NCBI GenBank assembly: GCA_045649405.1
Contig: JAZRPW010000050.1
Coordinates: forward strand, 1-57,165
Source of the DNA: RUG11462 sp045649405
GTDB taxonomy: Bacteria > Bacillota > Clostridia > Oscillospirales > Acutalibacteraceae
Direction: 5' to 3'
Length of the DNA stretch: 57,165 bases
Part shown: piece after piece, positions 17,301 to 25,042 of the stretch
How the letters are laid out: the number at the start of each line of letters is the position of its first letter
How positions within the stretch are numbered: the first letter of the stretch is position 1
Program-made: the position numbers and the translations under genes
Notes under the pieces: model-generated
What the model was told of the DNA's origin: nothing
Seen by the model: the letters and a program-made list of their open reading frames with translations, nothing else
Databases searched by the model: none

Positions 17301-17963
17301 TCACTCTTTTCTAATTACAACAAATTCGCCAAGGGCGTTAACGGTCATTAAAAACACATTTTGCACCATTAAATTTCTTGACTTTAACTCTTTTAAAATT
17401 TCAATTTTTGAAATGCTTTGGCAGGCTTCTTCAACGATTTTTCCGTCTGAAATTAACAAAATTGGCAATCCCTTATCAGCCGATTTAATCTTTAAATCTT
17501 GTCTTTGTGGTGGCTGAAAATTGGCTTTTGGTTGCACCGAAATTCTGCCGTTTGTTTCCATTATTGCAATGTCAACTGTGTCTATTGAAAAGTTGCCTGA
17601 TTGTCGCAAACCTTCAAGCAAGTCATCAATTGTTATGCGCAAATCTTTCATCTTTTTCTGGTCAACAACGCCGTTTTTGATGATGGTTGCCGACCTGCCT
17701 TCAAAAAGTTTTCTTAAAACATCTGATTTTAAAATTGCAAACGACAACAAAAGTTCAAGCACAACAAGCAAGAAAATTGCCAAAATTCCGTTGGTTATTG
17801 GTCGGTTTAAATCTTGAATTGGAATTGAAGCGAGTTCTGAAATTAAAATTGTCACAACAAATTCGCTTGGTTGCAATTCGCCAACCTGTCGCTTGCCCAT
17901 AATTCGCATACAAATGATTACCACAAAATACAAAATAATCGTGCGAATTGCTGTCATTATCAT
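17301..17963 (-). CDS. DUF421 (YetF-like) membrane protein
   Basis: A 220-aa protein with three N-terminal membrane helices (about 3-22, 32-52, 60-78) containing the MRIMGKRQVGELQPSEFVV signature of the YetF/DUF421 family. The cytoplasmic alpha/beta part starts near residue 90 (GRSATIIKNGVVD) and continues with DDLLEGLRQSG. Bacillus relatives (YetF, YrbG) are linked to spore and envelope properties, but no activity is established here. It is transcribed from the promoter at 17980-18008 together with DUF4363. Confidence 0.9.
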   Translation of the reverse strand: MIMTAIRTIILYFVVIICMRIMGKRQVGELQPSEFVVTILISELASIPIQDLNRPITNGILAIFLLVVLELLLSFAILKSDVLRKLFEGRSATIIKNGVVDQKKMKDLRITIDDLLEGLRQSGNFSIDTVDIAIMETNGRISVQPKANFQPPQRQDLKIKSADKGLPILLISDGKIVEEACQSISKIEILKELKSRNLMVQNVFLMTVNALGEFVVIRKE

Positions 17964-17979
17964 AAAAAATCACACCCAA

Positions 17980-18008
17980 AATATAATTACTCTTATTTTT
18001 AACTGCAA
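17980..18008 (-). promoter_or_regulatory. Promoter of the DUF421-DUF4363 pair
   Basis: Minus-strand TTGCAG (18003-18008), 17-base spacer, TATATT (17980-17985). It lies 19 bases from the divergent promoter at 18027-18055. Confidence 0.6.
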
Positions 18009-18026
18009 TTATTTTTTTATTCATAA

Positions 18027-18055
18027 TTGACAAAACAAACTAAAAGTGTTAAAAT
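18027..18055 (+). promoter_or_regulatory. Promoter of the small membrane protein gene
   Basis: TTGACA (18027-18032) and TAAAAT (18050-18055) with a 17-base spacer. The leader to the ATG at 18087 is about 25 bases and includes AAAGGAG. Confidence 0.75.
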
Positions 18056-18086
18056 TAAAAAAACAATAAAAAAGGAGAAAATCAAT

Positions 18087-18281
18087 ATGAAAGCTTGGTT
18101 AATTTGGGTAATCGGCATTGCTTTGACTGCTATTATCGGTTTTGTTCTTGGCGTTTTAGTTGGCGTTGGTACATTTGGCTGGGTTATCGGTGCTTTTGTT
18201 GGCGTTTTGGTTATTATCATGATGTTCAAAGCAAAAGTTAACGCTGAAAACAAAGAAGTTAAAGTTTACGACGAATATTAA
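18087..18281 (+). CDS. Small two-helix membrane protein (64 aa)
   Basis: The start is the ATG at 18087, placed 6-7 bases after AAAGGAG; an upstream TTG at 18027 is part of the promoter. The product has two Gly/Val/Ile-rich membrane helices (about 4-25 and 29-47) joined by a short turn, then a charged tail ending VKVYDEY. It is monocistronic, with its own strong promoter and terminator, which suggests a well-expressed protein. It resembles DUF3789-type short membrane proteins only loosely, and I assign no function. Confidence 0.75.
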   Translation: MKAWLIWVIGIALTAIIGFVLGVLVGVGTFGWVIGAFVGVLVIIMMFKAKVNAENKEVKVYDEY

Positions 18282-18290
18282 AAACAATTT

Positions 18291-18326
18291 AAAAGCCGCT
18301 CTATCAGTTGATAGAGCGGCTTTTTT
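18291..18326 (+). terminator. Strong terminator after the small membrane protein
   Basis: A 13-bp perfect stem (GCCGCTCTATC arms) with a 4-base loop and a T6 run. It may also stop minus-strand transcription from the ThuA gene ending at 18334. Confidence 0.9.
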
Positions 18327-18333
18327 ATTTTAA

Positions 18334-19065
18334 TTAGTCTTGTGGTGGTTTAACATTTGGACATTCAAGTGGAAGTCTCATTCCAGTATAAGCCCAGTTA
18401 ATTGCATTTTTAATAACTGTTTGAATTTCAGGAACATGGTATGTAGCGTGTGATTCATGACCTGGTTGGAAGTAGAATACTTTACCGTTTTCTCTTCTAT
18501 AACAACAACCTGCTCTGAACACTTCGCCGCCTTCATATGAGCCGATGAATACCAATTTATCTGGCTCTGGAATACCAAATGGTTCGCCATAAACTTCTTC
18601 TTCAGGAAGATAGATATACTCGCCAATGCCTTGTGTAATTGGGTGAGTTGGAGCAATGTTCCAAACTCTTTCATAGTCGCCGTCTTCTCTCCAGTGGAGT
18701 GTGCAAGATGTACCCATAAGACCTCTAAATGGTTTTGCAAGGTGTGCTGAGTGCAAGAAGATGATACCCATACCACTTCTTACTGCATCAGTAACAATTT
18801 GTACTGCTTCATCAGGTACATCGTTATGTTTGCAGTGAGCCCACCAAATCATAACATCAGTATCATCAATAAGTTCTTGTGTGATGCCTGCGTTTTCATT
18901 CAAATTACCATCTTGGTCATACAAAGAAGCAGTTTTTACTTCAAATTCGTCTTCCAAGAATGATGCAATGTAATTGTGAATGCCATTTGGATAGTGTCTT
19001 AAAACTTCTGGTTGTTTCCAAACTGTTTCATGACAGTTTTCGTTCCATACTGTAACTTTAATCAT
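18334..19065 (-). CDS. ThuA-domain protein (trehalose-utilisation type)
   Basis: A 243-aa protein with the class-I glutamine-amidotransferase-like fold of the ThuA family. It shows VTVWNENCHE at the N-terminus, the DDTDVMIWWAHCKH strand, GIIFLHSAHLAKPF, CTLHWREDGDYERVW and YFQPGHESHATYH. ThuA proteins accompany oxidoreductases that work on 3-keto sugars, although their reaction is uncertain. It lies 12 bases after a Gfo/Idh/MocA gene and ends the sugar operon. Confidence 0.9.
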   Translation of the reverse strand: MIKVTVWNENCHETVWKQPEVLRHYPNGIHNYIASFLEDEFEVKTASLYDQDGNLNENAGITQELIDDTDVMIWWAHCKHNDVPDEAVQIVTDAVRSGMGIIFLHSAHLAKPFRGLMGTSCTLHWREDGDYERVWNIAPTHPITQGIGEYIYLPEEEVYGEPFGIPEPDKLVFIGSYEGGEVFRAGCCYRRENGKVFYFQPGHESHATYHVPEIQTVIKNAINWAYTGMRLPLECPNVKPPQD

Positions 19066-19077
19066 AATATTTACTCC

Positions 19078-20172
19078 TTAAATGTTAGTGTTTATAGCCA
19101 TGCCTGTTTTGGCTGACTCGAAAGCCGCTTCCATAACACGCATTACTCTTAAAGCTTGTTCAGGTTTAATTGTTAATTCTGCTTTTCCTTCGATTGCGTC
19201 AACCATTTGTCCGTAAACAATTCTTAACTCATCAACCTTGCCTTCTGGCATTGAAAGTTCGATTGTTTCAACAGATTCTGGTCGTCTTGGCGCCATTGTT
19301 TTTGTTGGACCTGCTGCAGTCATAAAAATCTGCTCATCCCAAGAGTTGTCTTTATCAATAACTCTAACAATTTTGCCTTCACATTCCCAGTTGTCAATTC
19401 TTGCAGTGCCTTCGGTACCAAGAGCATACCAACGTGGTTTTGTGATGTAATTGTTTGTTGCAACTTCAATAAAAGCAGAAAGGCCGTCTGCAAAAGTTAA
19501 TGAAAGGTGGAAGTTATCATCAACTTCAGGGTAGTCAATGCTAAACATTTTGCAATAAACATTTGTAACCGCTGACTTGTTCATATACATCAACTGGTCA
19601 ATAAGATGAACGCCCCAGTCAAGCATCATTCCGCCACCCAAATGTTTAAGTGTTCTCCAGCCTTTTGGCATACCACGTGAGCCTTCAACGCGACTTTCAA
19701 TGTGATAAACATTACCAATTTTGCCAGATTTCACAATATCACTCATAAGTGTGAAATCTTTATTTGTTCTACGGTTTTGGTCAATTGTGAAAACCATGCC
19801 GGTCTCTTTTGCAACTGCCATACATTCAAGCAATTCTTCGCTTGACATTGTAACAGGTTTTTCACAAATTACGTGTTTGCCGTGGCGCATTGCATCAATT
19901 ACAATTTCTTTGTGAACTTCGTTGGTTGTTGAAACCAAAACAATGTCAATGGCAGGGTCCAAAAGCAATTCTTCTCTTGAAGAATAACCAACAATGTCCA
20001 TATTAAATTCATCTTTACCACGTTTTATTGCTTCTTGAATACGGCTTTCATCAAGGTCATAAACACCATAAACTTTGATGTTGTCTTTATCTTTAAAAGT
20101 GTTGAGTGACCAAAAATGGAAACCTGCCATTCCACCGTATCCAATAATACCTACATTATAAACTTTTTGCAT
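19078..20172 (-). CDS. Gfo/Idh/MocA family oxidoreductase (first copy)
   Basis: NAD(P)-dependent dehydrogenase of sugars or polyols. The N-terminal Rossmann fold shows GIIGYGGMAGFH, and the catalytic Lys lies in the EKPVTMS motif near residue 98. The C-terminal alpha/beta domain contains GGGMMLDWGVHLIDQ. The 364-aa length is normal. The substrate cannot be read from sequence. It lies between the hairpin array (upstream) and ThuA (downstream), in a cluster with a second family member that is clearly not a recent duplicate. Confidence 0.92.
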   Translation of the reverse strand: MQKVYNVGIIGYGGMAGFHFWSLNTFKDKDNIKVYGVYDLDESRIQEAIKRGKDEFNMDIVGYSSREELLLDPAIDIVLVSTTNEVHKEIVIDAMRHGKHVICEKPVTMSSEELLECMAVAKETGMVFTIDQNRRTNKDFTLMSDIVKSGKIGNVYHIESRVEGSRGMPKGWRTLKHLGGGMMLDWGVHLIDQLMYMNKSAVTNVYCKMFSIDYPEVDDNFHLSLTFADGLSAFIEVATNNYITKPRWYALGTEGTARIDNWECEGKIVRVIDKDNSWDEQIFMTAAGPTKTMAPRRPESVETIELSMPEGKVDELRIVYGQMVDAIEGKAELTIKPEQALRVMRVMEAAFESAKTGMAINTNI

Positions 20173-20196
20173 TTCTTTCGCCTTCTTTTTTTAAAA

Positions 20197-20283
20197 AACA
20201 TCATATTGCGTTAGCAATACTTCATTGCCATTTGGCAACATCTCTCACTCGAAAGAGTGAACATCATTGCAACCCTTAGTTGC
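20197..20283. repeat. Array of four small hairpins with AACATCAT-type linkers
   Basis: The gap between the isomerase and the first oxidoreductase holds four unrelated 5-bp stems in a row: ATTGC/GCAAT, TGCCA/TGGCA, CACTC/GAGTG and GCAAC/GTTGC, each with a 3-5-base loop. The linkers repeat AACATCAT (20197-20204 and 20260-20267), with degenerate versions between the others. Stems differ while linkers are shared, so this is not a terminator. The last hairpin ends one base before the isomerase stop codon. Confidence 0.65.
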
Positions 20284-21249
20284 TTATGCCCACCACATCT
20301 CGCCGGCCTTTTTAGTAATTAAAACTTCTTTCAAGAAGTCAATTGCTTTTTCAAGACCTTCTTCAGGAGACATAAGCGCATCTTCATGTTCAATTGAAAT
20401 TGAACCATCATAATCAACTGCTTTGAGTGTTGAAATAATATCATTCCAAACTTGTTTTGAGTGACCATAACCTACTGTTCTGAACACCCAACTTCTACCC
20501 AAAATATCGCCATAGTTTTTAGTGTCAAGCACACCGTTAACCTTGGTGTTTGTTTCATCAATTCTTGTATCTTTTGCGTGGAAGTGATAAATTGCACCTT
20601 TTAAAGCTTTGATTGCTTCAACCGGGTCAATTCCTTGCCAGAAAAGATGAGAAGGGTCAAAGTTTGCACCAATAATATCGCCAACTGCTGCACGAAGTTT
20701 GAGCAATGTTTCTGGGTTGTAAACAACAAAACCAGGATGCATTTCAAAAGCAATTTTTTCAATGCCGTTTTCACTTGCGAATTTAGCCATCTCTTTCCAA
20801 TAAGGAATAACCTTTTCGTTCCATTGCCAGTCAAGAATTTCTAAATAGTCTTCTGGCCAAGCACAAGTAACCCAGTTAGGAAGTTTTGAAGTGTCAGAGT
20901 CGCCAGGGCAACCTGCAAAACCAATAATTGTTTTAACGCCAAGTTCTTTTGCTACTAAAATTGCATTTCTAAAATCTTTATCAAATTTTTCGGCAATTTC
21001 TTTATTTGGATGAAGCGCATTTCCGTGACAAGCAATTGCAGAAATTTCAACTTCATATTTTGCCATTAAATCTTTAAACTCTTTAACCTTTTCTGGTTTG
21101 CCAATGAGTTCTTCTGGCTTTAAGTGTGTGTCACCAGGATATCCACCTGCGCCGATTTCCATTTCGTGAACACCGTGGTCATAAAGAAACTTTAACGCTT
21201 CTTCAAATGTATAACCACCAAAAACAGGGTTCATTACACCAAGTTTCAT
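20284..21249 (-). CDS. Sugar phosphate isomerase/epimerase (xylose-isomerase-like TIM barrel)
   Basis: A 321-aa TIM-barrel protein of the AP-endonuclease-2/xylose-isomerase-like family. It shows EIGAGGYPG, a SAIACHGNALHP strand end, the metal-ligand segments FEMHPGFVVYNP, ANFDPSHLFWQG and YHFHAKDTR, and SIEHEDALM near the C-terminus. The Glu/Asp/His set for a divalent metal is intact. In clusters with Gfo/Idh/MocA enzymes such proteins isomerise or cleave oxidised sugars. It is 20 bases downstream of the second oxidoreductase. Confidence 0.9.
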   Translation of the reverse strand: MKLGVMNPVFGGYTFEEALKFLYDHGVHEMEIGAGGYPGDTHLKPEELIGKPEKVKEFKDLMAKYEVEISAIACHGNALHPNKEIAEKFDKDFRNAILVAKELGVKTIIGFAGCPGDSDTSKLPNWVTCAWPEDYLEILDWQWNEKVIPYWKEMAKFASENGIEKIAFEMHPGFVVYNPETLLKLRAAVGDIIGANFDPSHLFWQGIDPVEAIKALKGAIYHFHAKDTRIDETNTKVNGVLDTKNYGDILGRSWVFRTVGYGHSKQVWNDIISTLKAVDYDGSISIEHEDALMSPEEGLEKAIDFLKEVLITKKAGEMWWA

Positions 21250-21269
21250 AATTATCTACTCCTTAAAAA

Positions 21270-22358
21270 TTAAAGTTTAACTTCTTCGCCGAGTTCTGCA
21301 GATTTATACATTGCTTCAAGGATTTTAACCATATTAACACCTTGAATTGGTTTAAAGTCTGGTTCAACACCGTCAGCAAGTACATCAAAGAAGTGTTTAA
21401 GATTAAGTTCGTGAGGTCCAATTTGTTTTGGAAGGTTAGGAACAATGTCAACAGTTGTTCCACCTTCTTCTGTAAATACTTTAAATCTACCATCACTTGT
21501 ATGGTTTGTAGCACCTGCTTTTGTACCACGAAGGTCAATAAAAGCAATTTCTTTTTCAATGTTTGAAGCCCAAGAGAATTCAATTTGCATTGATGCGCCA
21601 TTGTCAAATCTTATAAAGCCCATTGCAAGGTCTTCTACGTCAAAAGTACCATCTGCTTTTGCTTCACCAAAATCTGCGTGTTCAGAGTCAGCGCCTGCTT
21701 CGTTATTTGCAAATTTGCAATAAGTACAACCTGAAACTGCAACCGGAGTTGGGTTGCCCATAAGCCAAATAGAAAGGTCAATCATATGTACGCCCAAATC
21801 GATAAGTGGACCGCCGCCTGATTGTGCTTTAGTTGTAAACCAACCGCCTTTGCCAGGAATACCACGGCGTCTTCTCCAAGCGCAACGAGCTGTGTAAATA
21901 TCGCCCATTTTGCCTTCTTCAATGAATTTTTTAAGGAACACTGAATATGTGTTGTAACGGTTGTTTCTCATAACCATTAAAACTTTGCCGCTTTTTTCAG
22001 CTGCATCTTGCATTTTCTTTGCTTCAACAACAGAAACTGCGTCTGGTTTTTCGCAGAATACATGAAGTCCGTTTTCTAAAGCGTGAACTGCAACAATTGA
22101 GTGAAGGTAGTTAGGAGTACAAATATCAACTGCATCTAACTCTTCTTTTTCAATCATTTCTTTAAAATCTTCATAACAATGTGATTTGTCAACGCCCAAT
22201 TTTTCAGCTGTTGCATAAGCTTTTTCAATTTTAATATCACAAAGTGCAACAACCTTTGCTTTTGAATTGTGGTTTTCTGGTCTGTCATAAGCCCAAATGT
22301 GTGCGCCGTTAAAAATGCCACCGCAACCTACGACACCAATTTTCAATTTTTCAGCCAT
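21270..22358 (-). CDS. Gfo/Idh/MocA family oxidoreductase (second copy)
   Basis: First gene of the minus-strand sugar operon, 362 aa. The Rossmann motif is VGVVGCGGIFNGAH, the catalytic Lys is in CEKPDAVS, and the C-terminal domain carries SGGGPLIDLGVHMIDLSIW. A segment with AWRRRRGIPGKGGWFTTK lies just before the GGG motif. An AAGGAG site precedes the ATG. The divergent AraC-type gene starts 130 bases upstream and is the likely regulator. The substrate is unknown. Confidence 0.92.
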   Translation of the reverse strand: MAEKLKIGVVGCGGIFNGAHIWAYDRPENHNSKAKVVALCDIKIEKAYATAEKLGVDKSHCYEDFKEMIEKEELDAVDICTPNYLHSIVAVHALENGLHVFCEKPDAVSVVEAKKMQDAAEKSGKVLMVMRNNRYNTYSVFLKKFIEEGKMGDIYTARCAWRRRRGIPGKGGWFTTKAQSGGGPLIDLGVHMIDLSIWLMGNPTPVAVSGCTYCKFANNEAGADSEHADFGEAKADGTFDVEDLAMGFIRFDNGASMQIEFSWASNIEKEIAFIDLRGTKAGATNHTSDGRFKVFTEEGGTTVDIVPNLPKQIGPHELNLKHFFDVLADGVEPDFKPIQGVNMVKILEAMYKSAELGEEVKL

Positions 22359-22411
22359 AATTAATTACTCCTTTTTCAAAGCAAAAAATAATTTTGCTTT
22401 TTTTCAAATAA

Positions 22412-22444
22412 AGTATAGCATATTTAGAAAAAATGTTGTATAAT
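22412..22444. promoter_or_regulatory. Divergent -10 elements between the sugar operon and araC-type gene
   Basis: A minus-strand TATACT (22412-22417) faces a plus-strand TATAAT (22439-22444). Neither has a good -35 element, which fits activator-dependent promoters of an AraC-regulated operon. In the minus-strand leader an AAAGCAAAA/TTTTGCTTT stem (about 22379-22402) precedes the ribosome site. Confidence 0.4.
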
Positions 22445-22488
22445 GATTTTGCTCAAAAATATCAAATTTTTGTCATTGGGGTGTTTTT

Positions 22489-23388
22489 ATGGAACAAAGT
22501 AAACTTGAACAACGCTTTAAAAGACACGATGTTGAAATGCCATTTCATTGTTTAACCATTCATCAAAAACAAAGAAAAACCGAAAAAGAAATTGGCATTC
22601 ATTATCACGAATACATTGAAATTCTTTATTCGCTTGACTCAAATTGTGAAATTTATTTGAATGGCAAGATTATTCCTTTTAAAACAGGAGATTTGTTTAT
22701 TGTTAATTCTGAAGAAAACCACGCGCTTACATTTGAAAATGGCGACGGGCATTATGTTGTTATTAAAGTTTTGCCTGAAATTTTGTATTCAAACGACAAG
22801 TCCCTTTTCGAACTTAAATATATGATGCCTTTTATTGTTCAAGATTCAAATAATAAAAGATATTTTACTGCCGAAGAAATTGGTGGTAGATATATTAAAG
22901 ATGTTATTTCTGACATTATGAACGAATGGTATGCCGAAAATTATGGTTATGAAATTGCAATTCGCTCTAACGTTTTGAAAATCTTTTTGTGGATTTTAAG
23001 ATATTGGCAAGCAACAAATTTAGACTCAATTGACAAGTTTGATTATTCTGATGAAAACTTGAAAATCATTCAGTCCGCAATAGATTATGTTTCGCAAAAT
23101 TATGCCGATATTACTGCTTTAGACGTTGCGAATTATTGCAATTTGAGTTACAGTTATTTTTCAAGAACTTTCAAGAAAATTATGAAACAAAGTTTCACTG
23201 AATATTTAAACTCATTCAGACTTTTGAAAGCAGAATATCTTTTGTCTGCAACCGACAAGTCAATTGTTGAAATTGCAGATGAATTGGGCTTTTCAACCCC
23301 AAGTTATTTTATTCAACAGTTTAAAGCAAAGAACGATGTTTCGCCAAAAAAATATCGCACAAACCTTGCAAACGAATTTGAAAATTAA
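22489..23388 (+). CDS. AraC family transcriptional regulator
   Basis: A 299-aa protein with an N-terminal cupin (about 30-110, with IGIHYHEYIEILY and the FIVNSEENHAL segment) and a C-terminal pair of helix-turn-helix motifs (about 195-295). The last includes SIVEIADELGFSTPSYFIQQFKAKNDVSPKKYR, the standard AraC signature split over two helices. It is divergent from the Gfo/Idh/MocA operon, so it probably senses the sugar derivative handled there. A terminator follows directly. Confidence 0.92.
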   Translation: MEQSKLEQRFKRHDVEMPFHCLTIHQKQRKTEKEIGIHYHEYIEILYSLDSNCEIYLNGKIIPFKTGDLFIVNSEENHALTFENGDGHYVVIKVLPEILYSNDKSLFELKYMMPFIVQDSNNKRYFTAEEIGGRYIKDVISDIMNEWYAENYGYEIAIRSNVLKIFLWILRYWQATNLDSIDKFDYSDENLKIIQSAIDYVSQNYADITALDVANYCNLSYSYFSRTFKKIMKQSFTEYLNSFRLLKAEYLLSATDKSIVEIADELGFSTPSYFIQQFKAKNDVSPKKYRTNLANEFEN

Positions 23389-23390
23389 AA

Positions 23391-23423
23391 AAAGCGTTGA
23401 AATCGTCTTGATTTCAACGCTTT
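23391..23423. terminator. Bidirectional terminator
   Basis: A 13-bp stem of AAAGCGTTGAAAT type with a 7-base loop and T/A runs on both sides. It lies between the convergent araC-type and YbaK genes. Confidence 0.85.
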
Positions 23424-23427
23424 AATT

Positions 23428-23970
23428 TTATTCATAATAAGGTAAATCCACAAAAATTGGTTTGTGATTTGTGTTTTCTAAAAATCTGTTAAGGTCATCT
23501 GTTTTAATGTTCAAACTTGATGTGTTAACGCAAGGGTGACAACCAACACTTGACTCATCAAACACCGCTTTGTCAACAACAAGTTTTACACGGTTTTGCC
23601 TGTCATTCATAAGCCCCATTACAGAAACGGCGCCCGGAGAGATTTTCAAAAACTCTTGCATATATTCAGCCGCTGCAAAAGACACCCTTGAAATGCCAAG
23701 TTGTTTTGAAAATTCTTTTGTGATAAAAGGTTTGTCGCCAGGCAACATCAACAAATAAAAGTCGGTTTTTTGACGATTGCACAAAAAGAGATTTTTGCAC
23801 ATTTTAACCCCTAAAACTTCATCAATTTTCTCACACGCTTCCATTGTTTCGGCTGGAGAGTGGTCAACACGCAAAAAGTCAATGTTTAATTCTTCTAATT
23901 TGTCATAAGTAGCAATTTCTACTTCACACCTGCCACTTATGTCTATCGGTCTACCGTTTAATAATTCCAT
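23428..23970 (-). CDS. YbaK/ProX-type prolyl-tRNA editing protein
   Basis: A 180-aa single-domain protein of the YbaK/prolyl-tRNA-deacylase family, which clears misacylated tRNA-Pro in trans (Ala-tRNA-Pro for ProXp-ala). Family features are RVDHSPAETMEAC, the conserved Lys in VKMCKNLFLCNR, and the SPGAVSVMGLMND and VGCHPCVNTSSLNI segments, which place it in the ProXp-ala/PrdX-like group. It is monocistronic. The minus promoter at 24009-24037 is its likely source. Confidence 0.9.
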   Translation of the reverse strand: MELLNGRPIDISGRCEVEIATYDKLEELNIDFLRVDHSPAETMEACEKIDEVLGVKMCKNLFLCNRQKTDFYLLMLPGDKPFITKEFSKQLGISRVSFAAAEYMQEFLKISPGAVSVMGLMNDRQNRVKLVVDKAVFDESSVGCHPCVNTSSLNIKTDDLNRFLENTNHKPIFVDLPYYE

Positions 23971-24008
23971 TGTTTTTTCCTTCTTTTAAACATTTTTACT
24001 GATTTTAG

Positions 24009-24037
24009 ATTATAACATATAACTTGTCATTTTTCAA
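24009..24037 (-). promoter_or_regulatory. Promoter of the YbaK-type gene
   Basis: Minus-strand TTGAAA (24032-24037), 17-base spacer, TATAAT (24009-24014), about 40 bases before the ATG. Confidence 0.7.
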
Positions 24038-24046
24038 GAAAACTGA

Positions 24047-24075
24047 TTGATATAAAAAATAAACTGTGTTATTAT
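24047..24075 (+). promoter_or_regulatory. Promoter of the nucleoside hydrolase-kinase pair
   Basis: TTGATA (24047-24052), 17-base spacer, TATTAT (24070-24075). The -10 hexamer overlaps the left palindrome of the operator at 24071-24098. Confidence 0.7.
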
Positions 24076-24098
24076 ATAATCAAAGCCGATTATATAAT
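24071..24098. promoter_or_regulatory. Tandem palindromic operator
   Basis: ATTATATAAT, itself a 10-bp palindrome, occurs at 24071-24080 and again at 24089-24098. With one flanking base each they form a perfect 11-bp inverted repeat around a 6-base centre (AAAGCC). The array covers the -10 and the transcription start, as expected for a repressor site. No regulator gene is adjacent. Confidence 0.55.
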
Positions 24099-24120
24099 TC
24101 AAAAAACGGAGATGATTGTT

Positions 24121-25041
24121 ATGACAAGCGAACAATATTTTAAAAATTTAACCGTACCAAAAGGCAAAATCGATGTAGTGCTTGATACCGATGCATACAA
24201 TGAAATCGATGACCAATTTGCAATAAGTTATATGATTCGCAAAACACAGAAATTCAACATCAAAGGCATCTGTGCGGCGCCATTTTTAAACGGTAAATCT
24301 GTTAGCGCGAAAGACGGAATGAACAAGAGTTATGATGAAATTTTGAAACTTTTAAATCTTTTAGAAAAAGAAGAATTTAAAAGCATAACTTTCAAAGGCT
24401 CTGAAAACTATTTGCCAAATGAAACAACACCGATAGAATCTTATGCGGCTGATTTTATGGCAAATCTCGCAAACAAGTATTCTGCCGAAAATCCTCTTTA
24501 TATAGTTGCAATTGGCGCAATAACAAACGTTGCTTCTGCAATACTTAAAAATCCTAAAATGATAGAAAACTGTGTTGTAATCTGGCTGGGTGGTCATGCA
24601 ACCCATATGCCGTTTGCCGCTTCTGAATTTAATATGAAACAAGATATTGCCGCGGCAAGAGTTGTTTTTGGTTGCGGTGTTCCTTTAGTACAACTGCCTT
24701 GCGGTGGTATTGTTGACCATTTCTCAACATCAAAATATGAATTACAATATTGGCTTAAAGGCAAAAACGAGTTATGTGATTATCTATATGAAAATACTGT
24801 TTCAGAAGCAGAATCTTATGCGAAAGGCAAACCTTGGACAAGAGTAATCTGGGACGTCACTGCAGTTGCTTGGCTTTTAAACGCTGACAATAAATTTATG
24901 AAAGACAAATTGATTGCAAGTCCTATTCCAGAATATGATAAACACTATGCTTTTGACGAAAACCGACATTTCATTAAGTATGTGTATCAAATCAACAGAG
25001 ATGCTCTGTTTGATGATTTATTTAAAGAGTTAGGTGAGTAA
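24121..25041 (+). CDS. Inosine-uridine-preferring nucleoside hydrolase family protein
   Basis: Predicted to hydrolyse the N-glycosidic bond of a nucleoside to base and ribose. The N-terminal DTDAYNEIDDQFA is a variant of the calcium-binding DTDxxxDDxxA signature, and the other family marks VAIGAITNVASA, CVVIWLGGH and a C-terminal WDVTAVAWL with Asp are present. I chose the ATG at 24121 because an upstream ATG (24112) touches the GGAG site with no spacing. It overlaps or abuts the kinase gene, which would phosphorylate the released sugar. Confidence 0.88.
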   Translation: MTSEQYFKNLTVPKGKIDVVLDTDAYNEIDDQFAISYMIRKTQKFNIKGICAAPFLNGKSVSAKDGMNKSYDEILKLLNLLEKEEFKSITFKGSENYLPNETTPIESYAADFMANLANKYSAENPLYIVAIGAITNVASAILKNPKMIENCVVIWLGGHATHMPFAASEFNMKQDIAAARVVFGCGVPLVQLPCGGIVDHFSTSKYELQYWLKGKNELCDYLYENTVSEAESYAKGKPWTRVIWDVTAVAWLLNADNKFMKDKLIASPIPEYDKHYAFDENRHFIKYVYQINRDALFDDLFKELGE

Positions 25042-25042
25042 A

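Noticed and set aside
18017..18253. Minus-strand 78-codon frame rich in Thr, Pro and Ile
   Set aside because: It is antisense to the small two-helix membrane protein, which has its own promoter, ribosome site and terminator.
20197..20283. Reading the hairpin array as a CRISPR fragment
   Set aside because: Linkers are about 8 bases, units are irregular at about 15-24 bases, there are no cas genes, and the variable parts are self-complementary.
19078..22358. Recent tandem duplication of the two Gfo/Idh/MocA genes
   Set aside because: The two proteins share only family motifs; their Rossmann starts and C-terminal domains differ throughout.
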